From Mesorhizobium ciceri biovar biserrulae WSM1271 (GTDB lineage Bacteria; Pseudomonadota; Alphaproteobacteria; Rhizobiales; Rhizobiaceae), in assembly GCF_000185905.1 (NCBI RefSeq), contig NC_014923.1, forward strand, positions 5,665,501-5,729,500: DNA of 64,000 nt, written 5' to 3'. How positions within the stretch are numbered: the first letter of the stretch is position 1; the number at the start of each line of letters is the position of its first letter. The translations under genes and the position numbers were made by a program. The notes under the pieces were generated by a model. That model made no database searches. It was given only the letters and a program-made list of their open reading frames with translations, and was not told the origin of the DNA. Below, in pieces: positions 10,043 through 17,555 of this stretch.

Positions 10043-10813
10043 TTATCCGCCGCCCAATCCACCCGATGTGCCGCCGCTGGTGTTGCCGGACGTACCACCA
10101 CTGGTGTTGCCGGACGTGCCACCACTGGTGTTGCCGGACGTGCCACCACTGGTGTTGCCGGACGTGCCACCACTGGTGTTGCCGGACGTACCACCACTGG
10201 TGTTGCCGGACGTACCACCGCTGGTGTTGCCGGACGTGCCACCACTGGTGTTGCCGGACGTACCACCACTGGTGTTGCCGGACGTGCCACCACTGGTGTT
10301 GCCGGACGTACCACCACTGGTGTTGCCGGACGTGCCACCACTGGTGTTGCCGGACGTACCACCACTGGTGCCGCCGGACGTACCACCACTGGTGTTGCCG
10401 GACGTACCGGAACTCTGTCCGGAAGTGCCCGACGTGCCGCCCGATGTGCCGCCACTGGTGTTGCCTGACGTACCGGAACTCTGTCCGGAAGTGCCCGATG
10501 TGCCGCCGGACGTACCGCCCGACGTGCCGCCACTGGTGTTGCCGCCCTGCCCGGAAGAGCGTGGGCTCTGTCCGGAGGTACCCCATATGCCTGAGCTCGA
10601 GTGTCCAGACGAGCTGGAGGAGGAACGGAGCTTTTTGTGTTTTCCCGAATCCGTGACGAGCACAAAAAAGCGTGAACCTCCGCACCTTCCATGCTCCAGG
10701 GTGCCTGGGCAGCGATCATAGGTTGTCTTCGCTGTCGCTATGAATTGCGGAAAGCCCACGATCGCCACGGCCGCGGCCGCCGCCACTCCGATGAAATAGA
10801 TCGCCGTCTTCAT
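10043..10813 (-). CDS. Membrane-anchored Gly/Ser/Thr tandem-repeat protein
   Basis: 256 residues from an ATG with AAAGAGG upstream; longer frames upstream lack a ribosome-binding site. Residues 3-23 are a single hydrophobic segment (signal anchor or signal peptide), followed by a short region with two Cys, a Ser cluster, then about 190 residues of low-complexity repeats built on GNTSGGTS, TSGQSSG and related units. Such repeats resemble glycosylated or flexible surface stalks. Encoded just upstream of the ICMT-like gene and behind the shared palindromic element. The repeat number is probably variable. No known domain. Confidence 0.65.
   Translation of the reverse strand: MKTAIYFIGVAAAAAVAIVGFPQFIATAKTTYDRCPGTLEHGRCGGSRFFVLVTDSGKHKKLRSSSSSSGHSSSGIWGTSGQSPRSSGQGGNTSGGTSGGTSGGTSGTSGQSSGTSGNTSGGTSGGTSGTSGQSSGTSGNTSGGTSGGTSGGTSGNTSGGTSGNTSGGTSGNTSGGTSGNTSGGTSGNTSGGTSGNTSGGTSGNTSGGTSGNTSGGTSGNTSGGTSGNTSGGTSGNTSGGTSGNTSGGTSGGLGGG
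10079..10400. repeat. 24-bp coding minisatellite
   Basis: About thirteen head-to-tail 24-bp units, each encoding GNTSGGTS on the minus strand. Units differ almost only by synonymous or purine transitions (cgtacc versus cgtgcc), so the array is young or kept homogeneous. The period is a multiple of three, so gain or loss of units keeps the frame. Degenerate units continue to about 10550. Confidence 0.9.
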
Positions 10814-10913
10814 GAACGCCTCTTTGGCCATATTTCGGTGGAAGAGGTCCGGGCCCATCCGGGAACCACACCGGTCAACTCCAATGCAGAACATTGCCGG
10901 GAAGAGTGCGAGC

Positions 10914-10942
10914 CGCCTAGTCACCATATGATGCTAAAATGA
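10914..10942 (-). promoter_or_regulatory. Palindromic element, copy 2 (upstream of repeat-protein gene)
   Basis: Second copy of the 29-bp element, one mismatch from copy 1. Core 10918-10936 reads TAGTCACCATATGATGCTA. It sits about 101 bp upstream of the repeat-protein start, same orientation as copy 1, and about 80 bp past the stop of the LuxR-type gene. Proposed as a common operator of the two surface-protein loci. Confidence 0.5.
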
Positions 10943-10978
10943 CTCGGAGTCGGGGCCGCGATCGCGCTTGCGGAAAGC

Positions 10979-11708
10979 CCGTGCAAGTCGGACATCACGC
11001 GCAATCGCCTAGATCCGATAGCTCATTGCTGGAATGGATGTGCCGATTTCAAAAGCGCAACAAGCTGGCTTTGTTGATTCGTTCCCGTCTTGCGAAAGAT
11101 ACGGTTCAAATAAGTGCGCACGGTCGAGAATTGCAGGCCGGCTTCAGCCGCCGCCGCCTGCAGATTAAGGCCCTTGGCCAGCGCGGTGGCAAGCCGCACT
11201 TCCGCCGCCGTCAGGTCGAACAGGCCGGTCAATATGGTCGGCGAGGGCACCAGAGTGCTGGCACTGATCGCGGTGGCGACAATGAGCAGATCGCAGCCGC
11301 CAAAGAGGTCATGCGCGTCCGCGTCCTGCTTGAGCGGCAGGACATGCACCACGACCGGCGGAGGCAAGGCGCTGCGCAGCGGAATGGAGCGCGAAACGGG
11401 TTCGCCGTCGCGAGCCTGCACGGCCACCTGGAACAAACGGTTGCTTTCCGGATTGGCAAGGGCGATACCGCCGAACGCCGTCGCCACGAAGAGCGTCTTT
11501 TCCTGATCGAACAGCGTGTTCGTTGCCCTGACGCGACCATTGCCGGCGAGGACGGCCGCCGGAAGTCCGATCGTGGCCAAGGCATTCACCGTGCCGCGGG
11601 CGCGCTCCAGGCCCAGGCGCGTGGCCGCGAGGCTGGCGCGCGCCATGTCGGGTCGCAGGCGGTCGAGCAACGCAAAATGCTCCGGTTCGTGGGCGCCGTC
11701 TTCCAGGC
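10979..11708. repeat. Segmental duplication, copy A
   Basis: About 730 bp nearly identical to 13179-13902. It covers the C-terminal ~230 codons of the LuxR-type gene and about 44 bp after its stop. Differences are scattered point changes and one 6-bp in-frame difference near 11318 (DADAHD versus DAHD in the proteins). Confidence 0.9.
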
Positions 11709-12636
11709 CGTGAACATGCATTTCGAAGCCCTCGGGAATGCGGCAGGCAACCTCTGTCATCATGATCATCGCGCAGCGCTCGGATGCCAGGCTGTAGGCG
11801 CGGGCATCGACGAAAGACGCCACCGACAGCACCAGCCGTGCCAAGTCGGATCGTTGGCGATCCGATGGCACTAGCAGCGTCCCGCCGGTTCCCCGCATGA
11901 CACCGTCCACCAACGAGCAAGCATCCACGACCAGCCGCTGCAGCTCCTGCGTATCCTGCACACCGGTGGCGACAATCGTGCCGTCCTTGAGAGTCAACGG
12001 ACTGTCCCGCCGTGCCAGTATCGCTTCGGCGGCCTCGTTCATCTGCGCGATCTGGCAGTGACCGTTGACCAGAAGGACGCCGAAGGGCAGACGCGCGAAC
12101 GCCGATGCCAGCGCCGAGGTGTTTTCAAGCCGCCGGCCGATCTGCCCGGCGCGCAGGACATGCGGCACGATCTTCTGCAACAGCTCGATGTCTTCCTTGC
12201 CAAACGCGTCCTGCCTCGGACCGCGATCGACACTCAAAATCCAGTGCGACCCGTTGGCGGCGATCAGGTTGCAGGCGAGCCCCTTATAGATGTCACGCGG
12301 CCTTAGCCAGTCCTGCCAGAGTTCGCTGCGGCGGAACGCCGGCTCATCAGGTGGCGGCGGCCAACGATAGACTTTGCCGACGGGCAAGGCCGCCGACGCC
12401 GCTGTCAGAGGATCGCGCATCAACGTGTCGATGGCCTTTTGCGAACTTAATTCCGGGTCGAGGTCGGATGCGACCGCCTTGGCCGTCCGCGGGCTGACGT
12501 GCAGGATGCACGCGCGCGAACCGCCGAACAGGTCACGCAGGCTGGTGACCGCGTCGAACCATCGTTCCTGGTCGTAGGCGGCTTCGTAGACCCTGCCAAC
12601 AACGGCGGATACCGCTTCGGTGGTGACGTCAGCCAT
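11023..12636 (-). CDS. LuxR-family regulator, chimeric with duplicated sensor region
   Basis: 537 residues from ATG with GAAGGG upstream; a GTG start 78 nt further upstream is less likely. The C-terminus is a LuxR-type helix-turn-helix (FDLTAAEVRLATALAKGL, then FSTVRTYLNRIFRKTGT). Residues 1 to about 300 look like the complete sensor part of one such regulator (RVYEAAYDQERWFDAVTSL, then PFGVLLVNGHCQIAQMN and a second half). From about residue 305 the sequence is almost identical to residues ~125-358 of the neighbouring LuxR gene, including another sensor half and the HTH. The usual length of this family is about 360-380, so this gene looks like an in-frame fusion that kept the N-terminal part of one regulator and the C-terminal part of another. 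It may still be functional. Confidence 0.8.
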   Translation of the reverse strand: MADVTTEAVSAVVGRVYEAAYDQERWFDAVTSLRDLFGGSRACILHVSPRTAKAVASDLDPELSSQKAIDTLMRDPLTAASAALPVGKVYRWPPPPDEPAFRRSELWQDWLRPRDIYKGLACNLIAANGSHWILSVDRGPRQDAFGKEDIELLQKIVPHVLRAGQIGRRLENTSALASAFARLPFGVLLVNGHCQIAQMNEAAEAILARRDSPLTLKDGTIVATGVQDTQELQRLVVDACSLVDGVMRGTGGTLLVPSDRQRSDLARLVLSVASFVDARAYSLASERCAMIMMTEVACRIPEGFEMHVHGLEDGAHEPEHFALLDRLRPDMARASLAATRLGLERARGTVNALATIGLPAAVLAGNGRVRATNTLFDQEKTLFVATAFGGIALANPESNRLFQVAVQARDGEPVSRSIPLRSALPPPVVVHVLPLKQDADAHDLFGGCDLLIVATAISASTLVPSPTILTGLFDLTAAEVRLATALAKGLNLQAAAAEAGLQFSTVRTYLNRIFRKTGTNQQSQLVALLKSAHPFQQ

Positions 12637-12756
12637 GGGGGGCCCTTCGATCCTTCGAATGCTCACGTTTTCGTGAAGAAGCCTAACACATGGAAGCTCT
12701 CGCGCAAGTTGCACTGGTGCTGAGCCTGGGATGCCGCCCTCGTTTCCGGCCCATCG

Positions 12757-12972
12757 TCAATTAGCAAAAATGAAGGTGCCCCCCGGCTCTGGCCTTAGGG
12801 GTTCCCATTGACGCTTGCCGGCTTTTGCCGACGTGGATGGAAGCTTGGGCGGAGGCGCTGGCGTGACGGGCTTTGCGGGCTTTTCTTCCTGACCGCTTGG
12901 CGCTGGCGGCACGCTCTGCTCACGTTCACCGAAAGCCCATAGATCTTCCATTCGCCGTCTTCCGGCGCAAAC
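12757..12972 (-). pseudogene. 3' remnant of a gene interrupted by an IS1595-like element
   Basis: An open frame ends with a Pro/Ala/Lys-rich tail and WEPLRPEPGGTFIFAN before its stop. Reading upstream, coding-like sequence runs to about 12972, where the sequence becomes the end of an IS1595-like element. A neighbouring frame (FAPEDGEWKIYG) also looks coding-like near 12960, so a frameshift may exist besides the insertion. The original gene cannot be identified. Confidence 0.35.
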
Positions 12973-13178
12973 AGGGGTGGTGTGTGGATGTTCTCCGCAT
13001 TGCAATCTGTGCTTTTTATGCGGTTCTTGGGGCGTGGAAAAGGAGAGCTTGATGTCTGAAATGCTGCTGGCAACGCTTTCCAACATTCGGACGGTTGAGG
13101 AAATGATCGTCGCCTTCCGGGATGAAGAGCATTGCCGGCGGCTCCTGGAAGGTGTGGTGTGCCCGCCTCCGGGCCGCG
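12973..13178 (+). mobile_element. IS1595-like insertion sequence remnant (left end)
   Basis: From ATG 13052 (AAGGAGAG upstream) the frame reads MSEMLLATLSNIRTVEEM then IVAFRDEEHCRRLLEGV, the typical N-terminus of IS1595-family transposases. It stops matching at about 13175, exactly where segmental duplication copy B begins, so only about 40 codons survive. The stretch from about 12973, starting GGGGTGGTGTGTGG, is the likely left end of the element. Cannot transpose. Confidence 0.65.
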
Positions 13179-13902
13179 CCGTGCAAGTCGGACATCACGT
13201 GCAATCGCCTAGATCCGATAACTCATTGCTGGAATGGATGTGCCGATTTCAAAAGCGCAACAAGCTGGCTTTGTTGATTCGTTCCCGTCTTGCGAAAGAT
13301 ACGGTTCAAATAAGTGCGCACGGTCGAGAATTGCAGGCCGGCTTCAGCCGCCGCCACCTGCAGGTTAAGGCCCTTGGCCAGCGCGGTGGCGAGCCGAACT
13401 TCCGCCGCCGTCAGGTCGAACAGGCCGGTCAATATGGTCGGCGAAGGCACCAGCGCGCTGGCGCTGATCGCGGTGGCGACAATGAGCAGATCGCAGCCGC
13501 CAAAGAGATCATGCGCGTCCCGCTTGAGCGGCAGGACATGCACCACGACCGGCGGAGGCAAGGCGCTGCGCAGCGGAATGGAGCGCGAAACGGGTTCGCC
13601 GTCGCGAGCCTGCACGGCCATCTGGAACAAACGGTTGCTTTCCGGATTGGCAAGGGCGATACCGCCGAACGCCGTCGCCACGAAGAGCGTCTTTTCCTGA
13701 TCGAACAGCGTGTTCGTTGCCCTGACGCGACCATTGCTGGCGAGGACGGCCGCCGGAAGTCCGATCGTGGCCAAGGCATTCACCGTGCCGCGGGCGCGCT
13801 CCAGGCCAAGGCGCGTGGCGGCAAGGCTGGCGCGCGCCATGTCGGGCCGCAAGCGGTCGAGCAATCCAAGATGCTCCGGTGCATAGGCGCCATCTTCCAG
13901 AC
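13179..13902. repeat. Segmental duplication, copy B
   Basis: Partner of 10979-11708 at an offset of 2200 bp at its left edge. Its left edge abuts the truncated IS1595-like transposase fragment, which marks one recombination junction. The right edge falls inside the LuxR-type gene, near the GLEDGA codons. Confidence 0.9.
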
Positions 13903-14299
13903 CGCGCTGGAATACGAACATAACGAGCTCGCCGCTAGGCATCGGGATCGCCGCGCAGGTATTTGCCCCGAGCCCCAGTGTGCGCAACCGGATACGCACT
14001 GGATCGTCCCGAATTTCCTGTGGGGTCATGAAGCTGTCGACATCGATGAAGCTTGCCGGCCGCAGTTCGCTCATGCGCGTGGCGGCGGTGGAAAGCCGCA
14101 ACGTCTCGTCTGCCGTGACTTCCTTCATCAGGCCCTGCAGGGACGGAACCGCCTTGCCACGGACAGGCAATCCATCGGCGAAAACAAAGAGTGCCCCACC
14201 CTTCGACGCCGCAGCACCGGTGACCCCCTCGAGAACGGCGGGCCATTTTTCTGAAATGAACGCTGCTTCATAAAGCGAGTCGACAATTTCCGTGAGCAT
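13223..14299 (-). CDS. LuxR-family transcriptional regulator
   Basis: 358 residues, normal length for this rhizobial LuxR-type group. The N-terminal part (SLYEAAFISEKWPAVLEGV, then a PAS- or autoinducer-like region to about 200) is the sensor; the C-terminal 65 residues form the LuxR HTH (FDLTAAEVRLATALAKGL, FSTVRTYLNRIFRKTGT). No phospho-receiver Asp motif seen. The C-terminal two thirds are nearly identical to the chimeric neighbour. The start has only a weak ribosome-binding site. A target could be the surface-protein genes at 1-11 kb, which is inference from proximity. Confidence 0.8.
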   Translation of the reverse strand: MLTEIVDSLYEAAFISEKWPAVLEGVTGAAASKGGALFVFADGLPVRGKAVPSLQGLMKEVTADETLRLSTAATRMSELRPASFIDVDSFMTPQEIRDDPVRIRLRTLGLGANTCAAIPMPSGELVMFVFQRGLEDGAYAPEHLGLLDRLRPDMARASLAATRLGLERARGTVNALATIGLPAAVLASNGRVRATNTLFDQEKTLFVATAFGGIALANPESNRLFQMAVQARDGEPVSRSIPLRSALPPPVVVHVLPLKRDAHDLFGGCDLLIVATAISASALVPSPTILTGLFDLTAAEVRLATALAKGLNLQVAAAEAGLQFSTVRTYLNRIFRKTGTNQQSQLVALLKSAHPFQQ

Positions 14300-15152
14300 G
14301 TGCCATATCTTCAGGCAGCGTATGTCTTGTGCTACATTGCACTTACACTAACATAAATCCAGCCAAATTTGAAGTCTCCGGCAGCGAAACTTGCAGATTT
14401 GGAACACATCTGGCTCCATCCGGATCATAAGCTGCTGCCTTGAAGTAGTTTCGCATTCGGCTTGGGAGAATCCGCCTGATGATCGAACCGACGGCATCCT
14501 ATAGGGCGAGGCCAGCCGAAACCACGTTGTTGCCGCCTAATCCCCCTACTCCCACTCGATGATCAACCGGAATTTCAACACACTGATTTTGCTACCCAAT
14601 TTTTTTCCGAAATTCTATAATACCGTCCCAAATACCGTCGGATTCTTACGCTGTTGAAAACGCTACAACAATGTAGTCGCTGTCGCAGCATGCATCCTTT
14701 TGACTGCATCATTTCCGGTAGCGCCTTCGCAGCGCCAAACAGAAAGGCGCGTGGACGCCATTTCGGCGGATCCATCGGACCCGGTATGCAAACCGAGACT
14801 GGACAACGGCTGCTTGGTTTCGCATCCGTTTGGCCCACGGAGCACCGACGAATTTCCTACAATTCGACTGTATACGAGCTTTGGACTATTCGCAGCCTGT
14901 TGGCGAATGACCGCATTGGTGCCGCAAGCGGACGAGCCGGTCCTGGGACGAACTAGCCAGAAAGGCCATTCCGCTGGCACCCCATTGGCCGCAACGACAT
15001 TGGTTGCGATCCCGCAGGTTGCAGTCATTTGAATCCGGCCGGCGGGGTAATGCCCAATTCGGTCTCCTTCGGCCCAAACCAGAAAAGCTGCTATCACCGC
15101 TGCTCTAGGGTCGCAGCAAACTTTAGATAAACCGCGCCACGCAGAGCCCCCG
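14300..15152. other. Gene-poor stretch, possible old attachment-site remnant
   Basis: No convincing gene in about 850 bp; open frames lack ribosome-binding sites and known motifs. On the minus strand near 14550-14575 a short frame ends in KFRLIIEWE and a stop; its last codons (ATCGAGTGGGAGT) resemble the 3' end of guaA, a common integration target of rhizobial islands, so it may be an attachment-site relic. The direct repeat ataccgtc occurs twice at 14622-14645. Both points are weak. Confidence 0.3.
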
Positions 15153-15181
15153 TTGTCTGTTTTTCAGACATGTGCTAGATT
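15153..15181 (+). promoter_or_regulatory. Promoter with overlapping inverted-repeat operator
   Basis: A -35-like TTGTCT (15153-15158) and a -10-like TAGATT (15176-15181) are spaced by 17 bp. A perfect inverted repeat TGTCTG-ttttt-CAGACA (15154-15170) covers the -35 box, the usual place for a repressor. It lies just upstream of the first gene of the plus-strand island, whose second gene encodes an XRE regulator followed by an ImmA-type peptidase, so autoregulation is likely. Confidence 0.55.
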
Positions 15182-15214
15182 CGAGTCGGATAAATGGACA
15201 TGCGAGGTATCATC

Positions 15215-15490
15215 ATGTTCCCTGCTCAAGCGTTTGAAGACGCAATCCGAAATGAAATCAGTACGGCCATCAATGACCGTCCTGCTCCACGTGCGGCATG
15301 GGAGCCTGCGGTCGACTCGCTCGTGATGGTCCGGGTTGTTTTGCGCATCGAGGAAGAGTTCGCACTCGACCTTCCGGACGACGTAATGCCAGCTGGTGGC
15401 TTCCGTAGTGTCGAACACTGCGTCGTGACCGTCATGGAGACATGTCGTGAAGCGTGGAGAGTGAGCCAGCCCGAAACCGAGGAGGTGTAA
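15215..15490 (+). CDS. Acyl-carrier-protein-like small protein
   Basis: 91 residues; this ATG has GAGGT seven bases upstream, better than the ATG 21 nt earlier. The centre reads VDSLVMVRVVLRIEEEFALDL, matching the DSL phosphopantetheine-attachment motif and helix 2 of acyl carrier proteins, and GGFRSVEHCV fits the later helix. If active, Ser of DSL would carry 4'-phosphopantetheine. There is no polyketide, fatty-acid or NRPS gene nearby, so its partner is unclear. First gene of the island, one base before the XRE gene. Confidence 0.6.
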   Translation: MFPAQAFEDAIRNEISTAINDRPAPRAAWEPAVDSLVMVRVVLRIEEEFALDLPDDVMPAGGFRSVEHCVVTVMETCREAWRVSQPETEEV

Positions 15491-15491
15491 T

Positions 15492-15866
15492 ATGGCACGG
15501 ACCCCTGTTGGATTCGCAGGTCCAAACCCGGAGGCCGTTCGGCTCGGCAAGCGCCTCAAGGACGCGCGTGAATATGTGGGCATCACACAAGAAGAAGCGG
15601 CAAACCACCTGAAAGTCCGCCGCTCGGCAATTTCGGAAATGGAGGCGGGCAAGAGGGGGGTCGGCGCCCTCGAAATGAAAAGCCTAGCCGTTCTGTACGA
15701 GCGGCCGACATCCTGGTTTACCGGCGAATCCGAGCAGCTGCACGTGCCCGAAGACGTCGCATTTCTGGCGCGCACAGTAAGCGATCTGTCAGAGAACGAC
15801 AGGGGTGAGCTGGCAAGCTTTGCGGAATTCCTGCGCTCCCGTTCGAAGGTGAACAAGAATGGCTAG
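15492..15866 (+). CDS. XRE-family (Cro/CI-type HTH) regulator
   Basis: 124 residues. The HTH occupies about residues 18-72 (RLKDAREYVGITQEEAA, VRRSAISEMEAGKRGVGALEM, LAVLYERPTSWF). The C-terminal tail (DLSENDRGELASFAEFLRSR) resembles regulators paired with ImmA/IrrE peptidases. GGAGGTG ribosome-binding site. It overlaps the peptidase gene by 8 nt, the usual XRE-ImmA arrangement of mobile elements, in which the peptidase cleaves the repressor on a signal. Probably binds the inverted repeat at 15154-15170. Confidence 0.85.
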   Translation: MARTPVGFAGPNPEAVRLGKRLKDAREYVGITQEEAANHLKVRRSAISEMEAGKRGVGALEMKSLAVLYERPTSWFTGESEQLHVPEDVAFLARTVSDLSENDRGELASFAEFLRSRSKVNKNG

Positions 15867-16884
15867 GGCGCCCACGCGCGACGCAGTCCTGAAAGGCATG
15901 CGGGCAGCGCTTCGCCTGCAGCGCGACCTCGGCCTGGATCAAGGCGCCGCGCGAGGGCATCGCGTGGACGTATTCGGTTCGATCTACCGACAGAACGTCC
16001 CCTTGCTTTTCCGGAAGCTTGAACCGCTCTTGGGGGCTTATCTGCGCGAGGGCGGCAATCCAGGGATCATTCTGACGACGCGCCGTCCGCTTGGCCAACA
16101 GCGCTTCACTGCTGCGCACGAGCTTGGCCACCATGTGCTGAACCACGATCCCCATGCGGATGATGATAGTATTCTGCGCCGGTCGCCGGATCATGCTCGG
16201 GACTACATCAACCTTCCACCCGCCGAGCAAGAAGCCGATGCTTTCGCGTCATACTTCCTCGTGCCTGACTGGCTGATTACGGCACTCATGCAGCGTCACC
16301 ATTGGACGCCGCAGCATCTTCAGAAGGCAGACGTCGTCTACCAATTGGCTTTGCGCGTTGGCGCAAGCTATCGCGCGACACTCTACGCGCTAGTGCGCAA
16401 CAGGGTTATTGGGGCCGGAATCCGGACGCAGCTTGTCAAAGCGCAACCAGCGACGATCAAGCGTGCACTCGTGCCCGACTATCCAATTGGGTCCACGCAA
16501 AACATCGATGTGTGGCACCTGACGGAGCGAGACGAGGGTACGGTGATCGAAGCCGGCCGAGACGACTTGTTCGTGGTCAAGCTGCGCGAAGATAGCAACG
16601 CCGGTTACGTCTGGAATTTCGACGAACTGGAAATGGCCGGCTTCGCGATACTGAAAGATGGCCGCGAACAGGTCACCGAAGGGGTGGTTGGGGCTCCCGC
16701 GATCCGGCATGTGCTCGCGCGGGCTTCAGATGCGACCGTGCACGGAGTCTATACTTTGTGGGAGCGCCGGCAGTGGGCTCCGGACGACAATCCTAAACGA
16801 TGGTCGTTCGATTACAGACCTGTCTATTCGCACGATGCAGGATTGTTTCGCCCCTCGTTCAGACACGCGGGCGTTGCGCGCTGA
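15859..16884 (+). CDS. ImmA/IrrE metallopeptidase with C-terminal chagasin-like domain
   Basis: 341 residues. About 75-150 form the ImmA/IrrE (M78) zinc peptidase: FTAAHELGHHVLNHD carries the HExxH motif, and PPAEQEADAFASYFLVPD supplies the downstream Glu. About 230-341 is an extra domain: DDLFVVKLREDSNAGYVWNF resembles the NPTTGY-x-W signature of chagasin-type (I42) inhibitors of papain-like peptidases, with a later tryptophan-rich loop (YTLWERRQWAP). The next gene, overlapping by one base, encodes a papain-like peptidase, which makes a built-in inhibitor plausible. The peptidase part probably cleaves the XRE partner. The inhibitor call rests on motif resemblance only. Confidence 0.75.
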   Translation: MARAPTRDAVLKGMRAALRLQRDLGLDQGAARGHRVDVFGSIYRQNVPLLFRKLEPLLGAYLREGGNPGIILTTRRPLGQQRFTAAHELGHHVLNHDPHADDDSILRRSPDHARDYINLPPAEQEADAFASYFLVPDWLITALMQRHHWTPQHLQKADVVYQLALRVGASYRATLYALVRNRVIGAGIRTQLVKAQPATIKRALVPDYPIGSTQNIDVWHLTERDEGTVIEAGRDDLFVVKLREDSNAGYVWNFDELEMAGFAILKDGREQVTEGVVGAPAIRHVLARASDATVHGVYTLWERRQWAPDDNPKRWSFDYRPVYSHDAGLFRPSFRHAGVAR

Positions 16885-17555
16885 TGTTGAATGTCGTCGC
16901 CGATCTCAGAAACCAGCTTGAGCCGGCTCGCGATCAAGGTCGCCGCCCAACCTGCCTGTCTTTCGCGGCGAGCGCGACCCACCGAGCGGCGCATAAGCAC
17001 CCGACCCAGTTGTCTCCTGAATGGCTTTATTACCACGCAACGCGACGTGATGGGTTGCAGCCGGACCAAGGCTCGACGATTGAAGCGACGTGTACAGCGA
17101 TCTTGAATGACGGCCAACCAGATGAGGAGTTCTGGCCTTATCAAGATCGCGAAGTTTGCCTCAATCCCTATCAACCGGCCGGGCAACGCCCAGTCGTCGT
17201 CCGCTGTGATACCGGTCAACGAAGCAGCGATTCTGATCGCTGGCGCTCTGAGATCGACTCGGGGTCACCTGTCGTCATCACATTGTTCATTTCGTCCGCA
17301 TTTTACCAGCCAGCACGGTTCATCGGACCGGAGGCGCTGATGGCGGAAGATCATATTCCAATCGATCCTACACTGGCGCACGCGGTCGTCCTAGCCGGAT
17401 ACGGCTACGTTAACGGCGCATCGCATTTTCTGGTCCGCAACTCCTGGGGACTGAGATGGGGATGGGCGGGCTACGCCTGGTTTTCCGAAACCTACCTCAC
17501 CCGCCGCTTTGCTGGCGCCTTCGTCATCCAACATGGAGCATCCGACGATGTATAA
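16884..17555 (+). CDS. Papain-like (C1 family) cysteine peptidase
   Basis: 223 residues; the stop of the previous gene and this ATG overlap as TGATG, which fixes the start. DQGRRPTCLSFAASATHRA matches the active-site Q...C region of C1 peptidases (normally DQG-C-GSCWAFA). LAHAVVLAGYGYVNGASHFL supplies the His and VRNSWGLRWGWAGYAW the Asn of the catalytic triad. There is no signal peptide or propeptide, so it would act in the cytoplasm. Being made without a propeptide fits control by the chagasin-like domain of the upstream protein. Target unknown. Confidence 0.75.
   Translation: MLNVVADLRNQLEPARDQGRRPTCLSFAASATHRAAHKHPTQLSPEWLYYHATRRDGLQPDQGSTIEATCTAILNDGQPDEEFWPYQDREVCLNPYQPAGQRPVVVRCDTGQRSSDSDRWRSEIDSGSPVVITLFISSAFYQPARFIGPEALMAEDHIPIDPTLAHAVVLAGYGYVNGASHFLVRNSWGLRWGWAGYAWFSETYLTRRFAGAFVIQHGASDDV

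Noticed and set aside
10079..10400. Regular repeats that could suggest a CRISPR array
   Set aside because: Units are head-to-tail with no spacers, in frame with a coding sequence; no cas genes nearby.
14575..15097. Several short frames on both strands in the gap after the LuxR gene
   Set aside because: No ribosome-binding sites, no hydrophobic or domain patterns, mutually overlapping.
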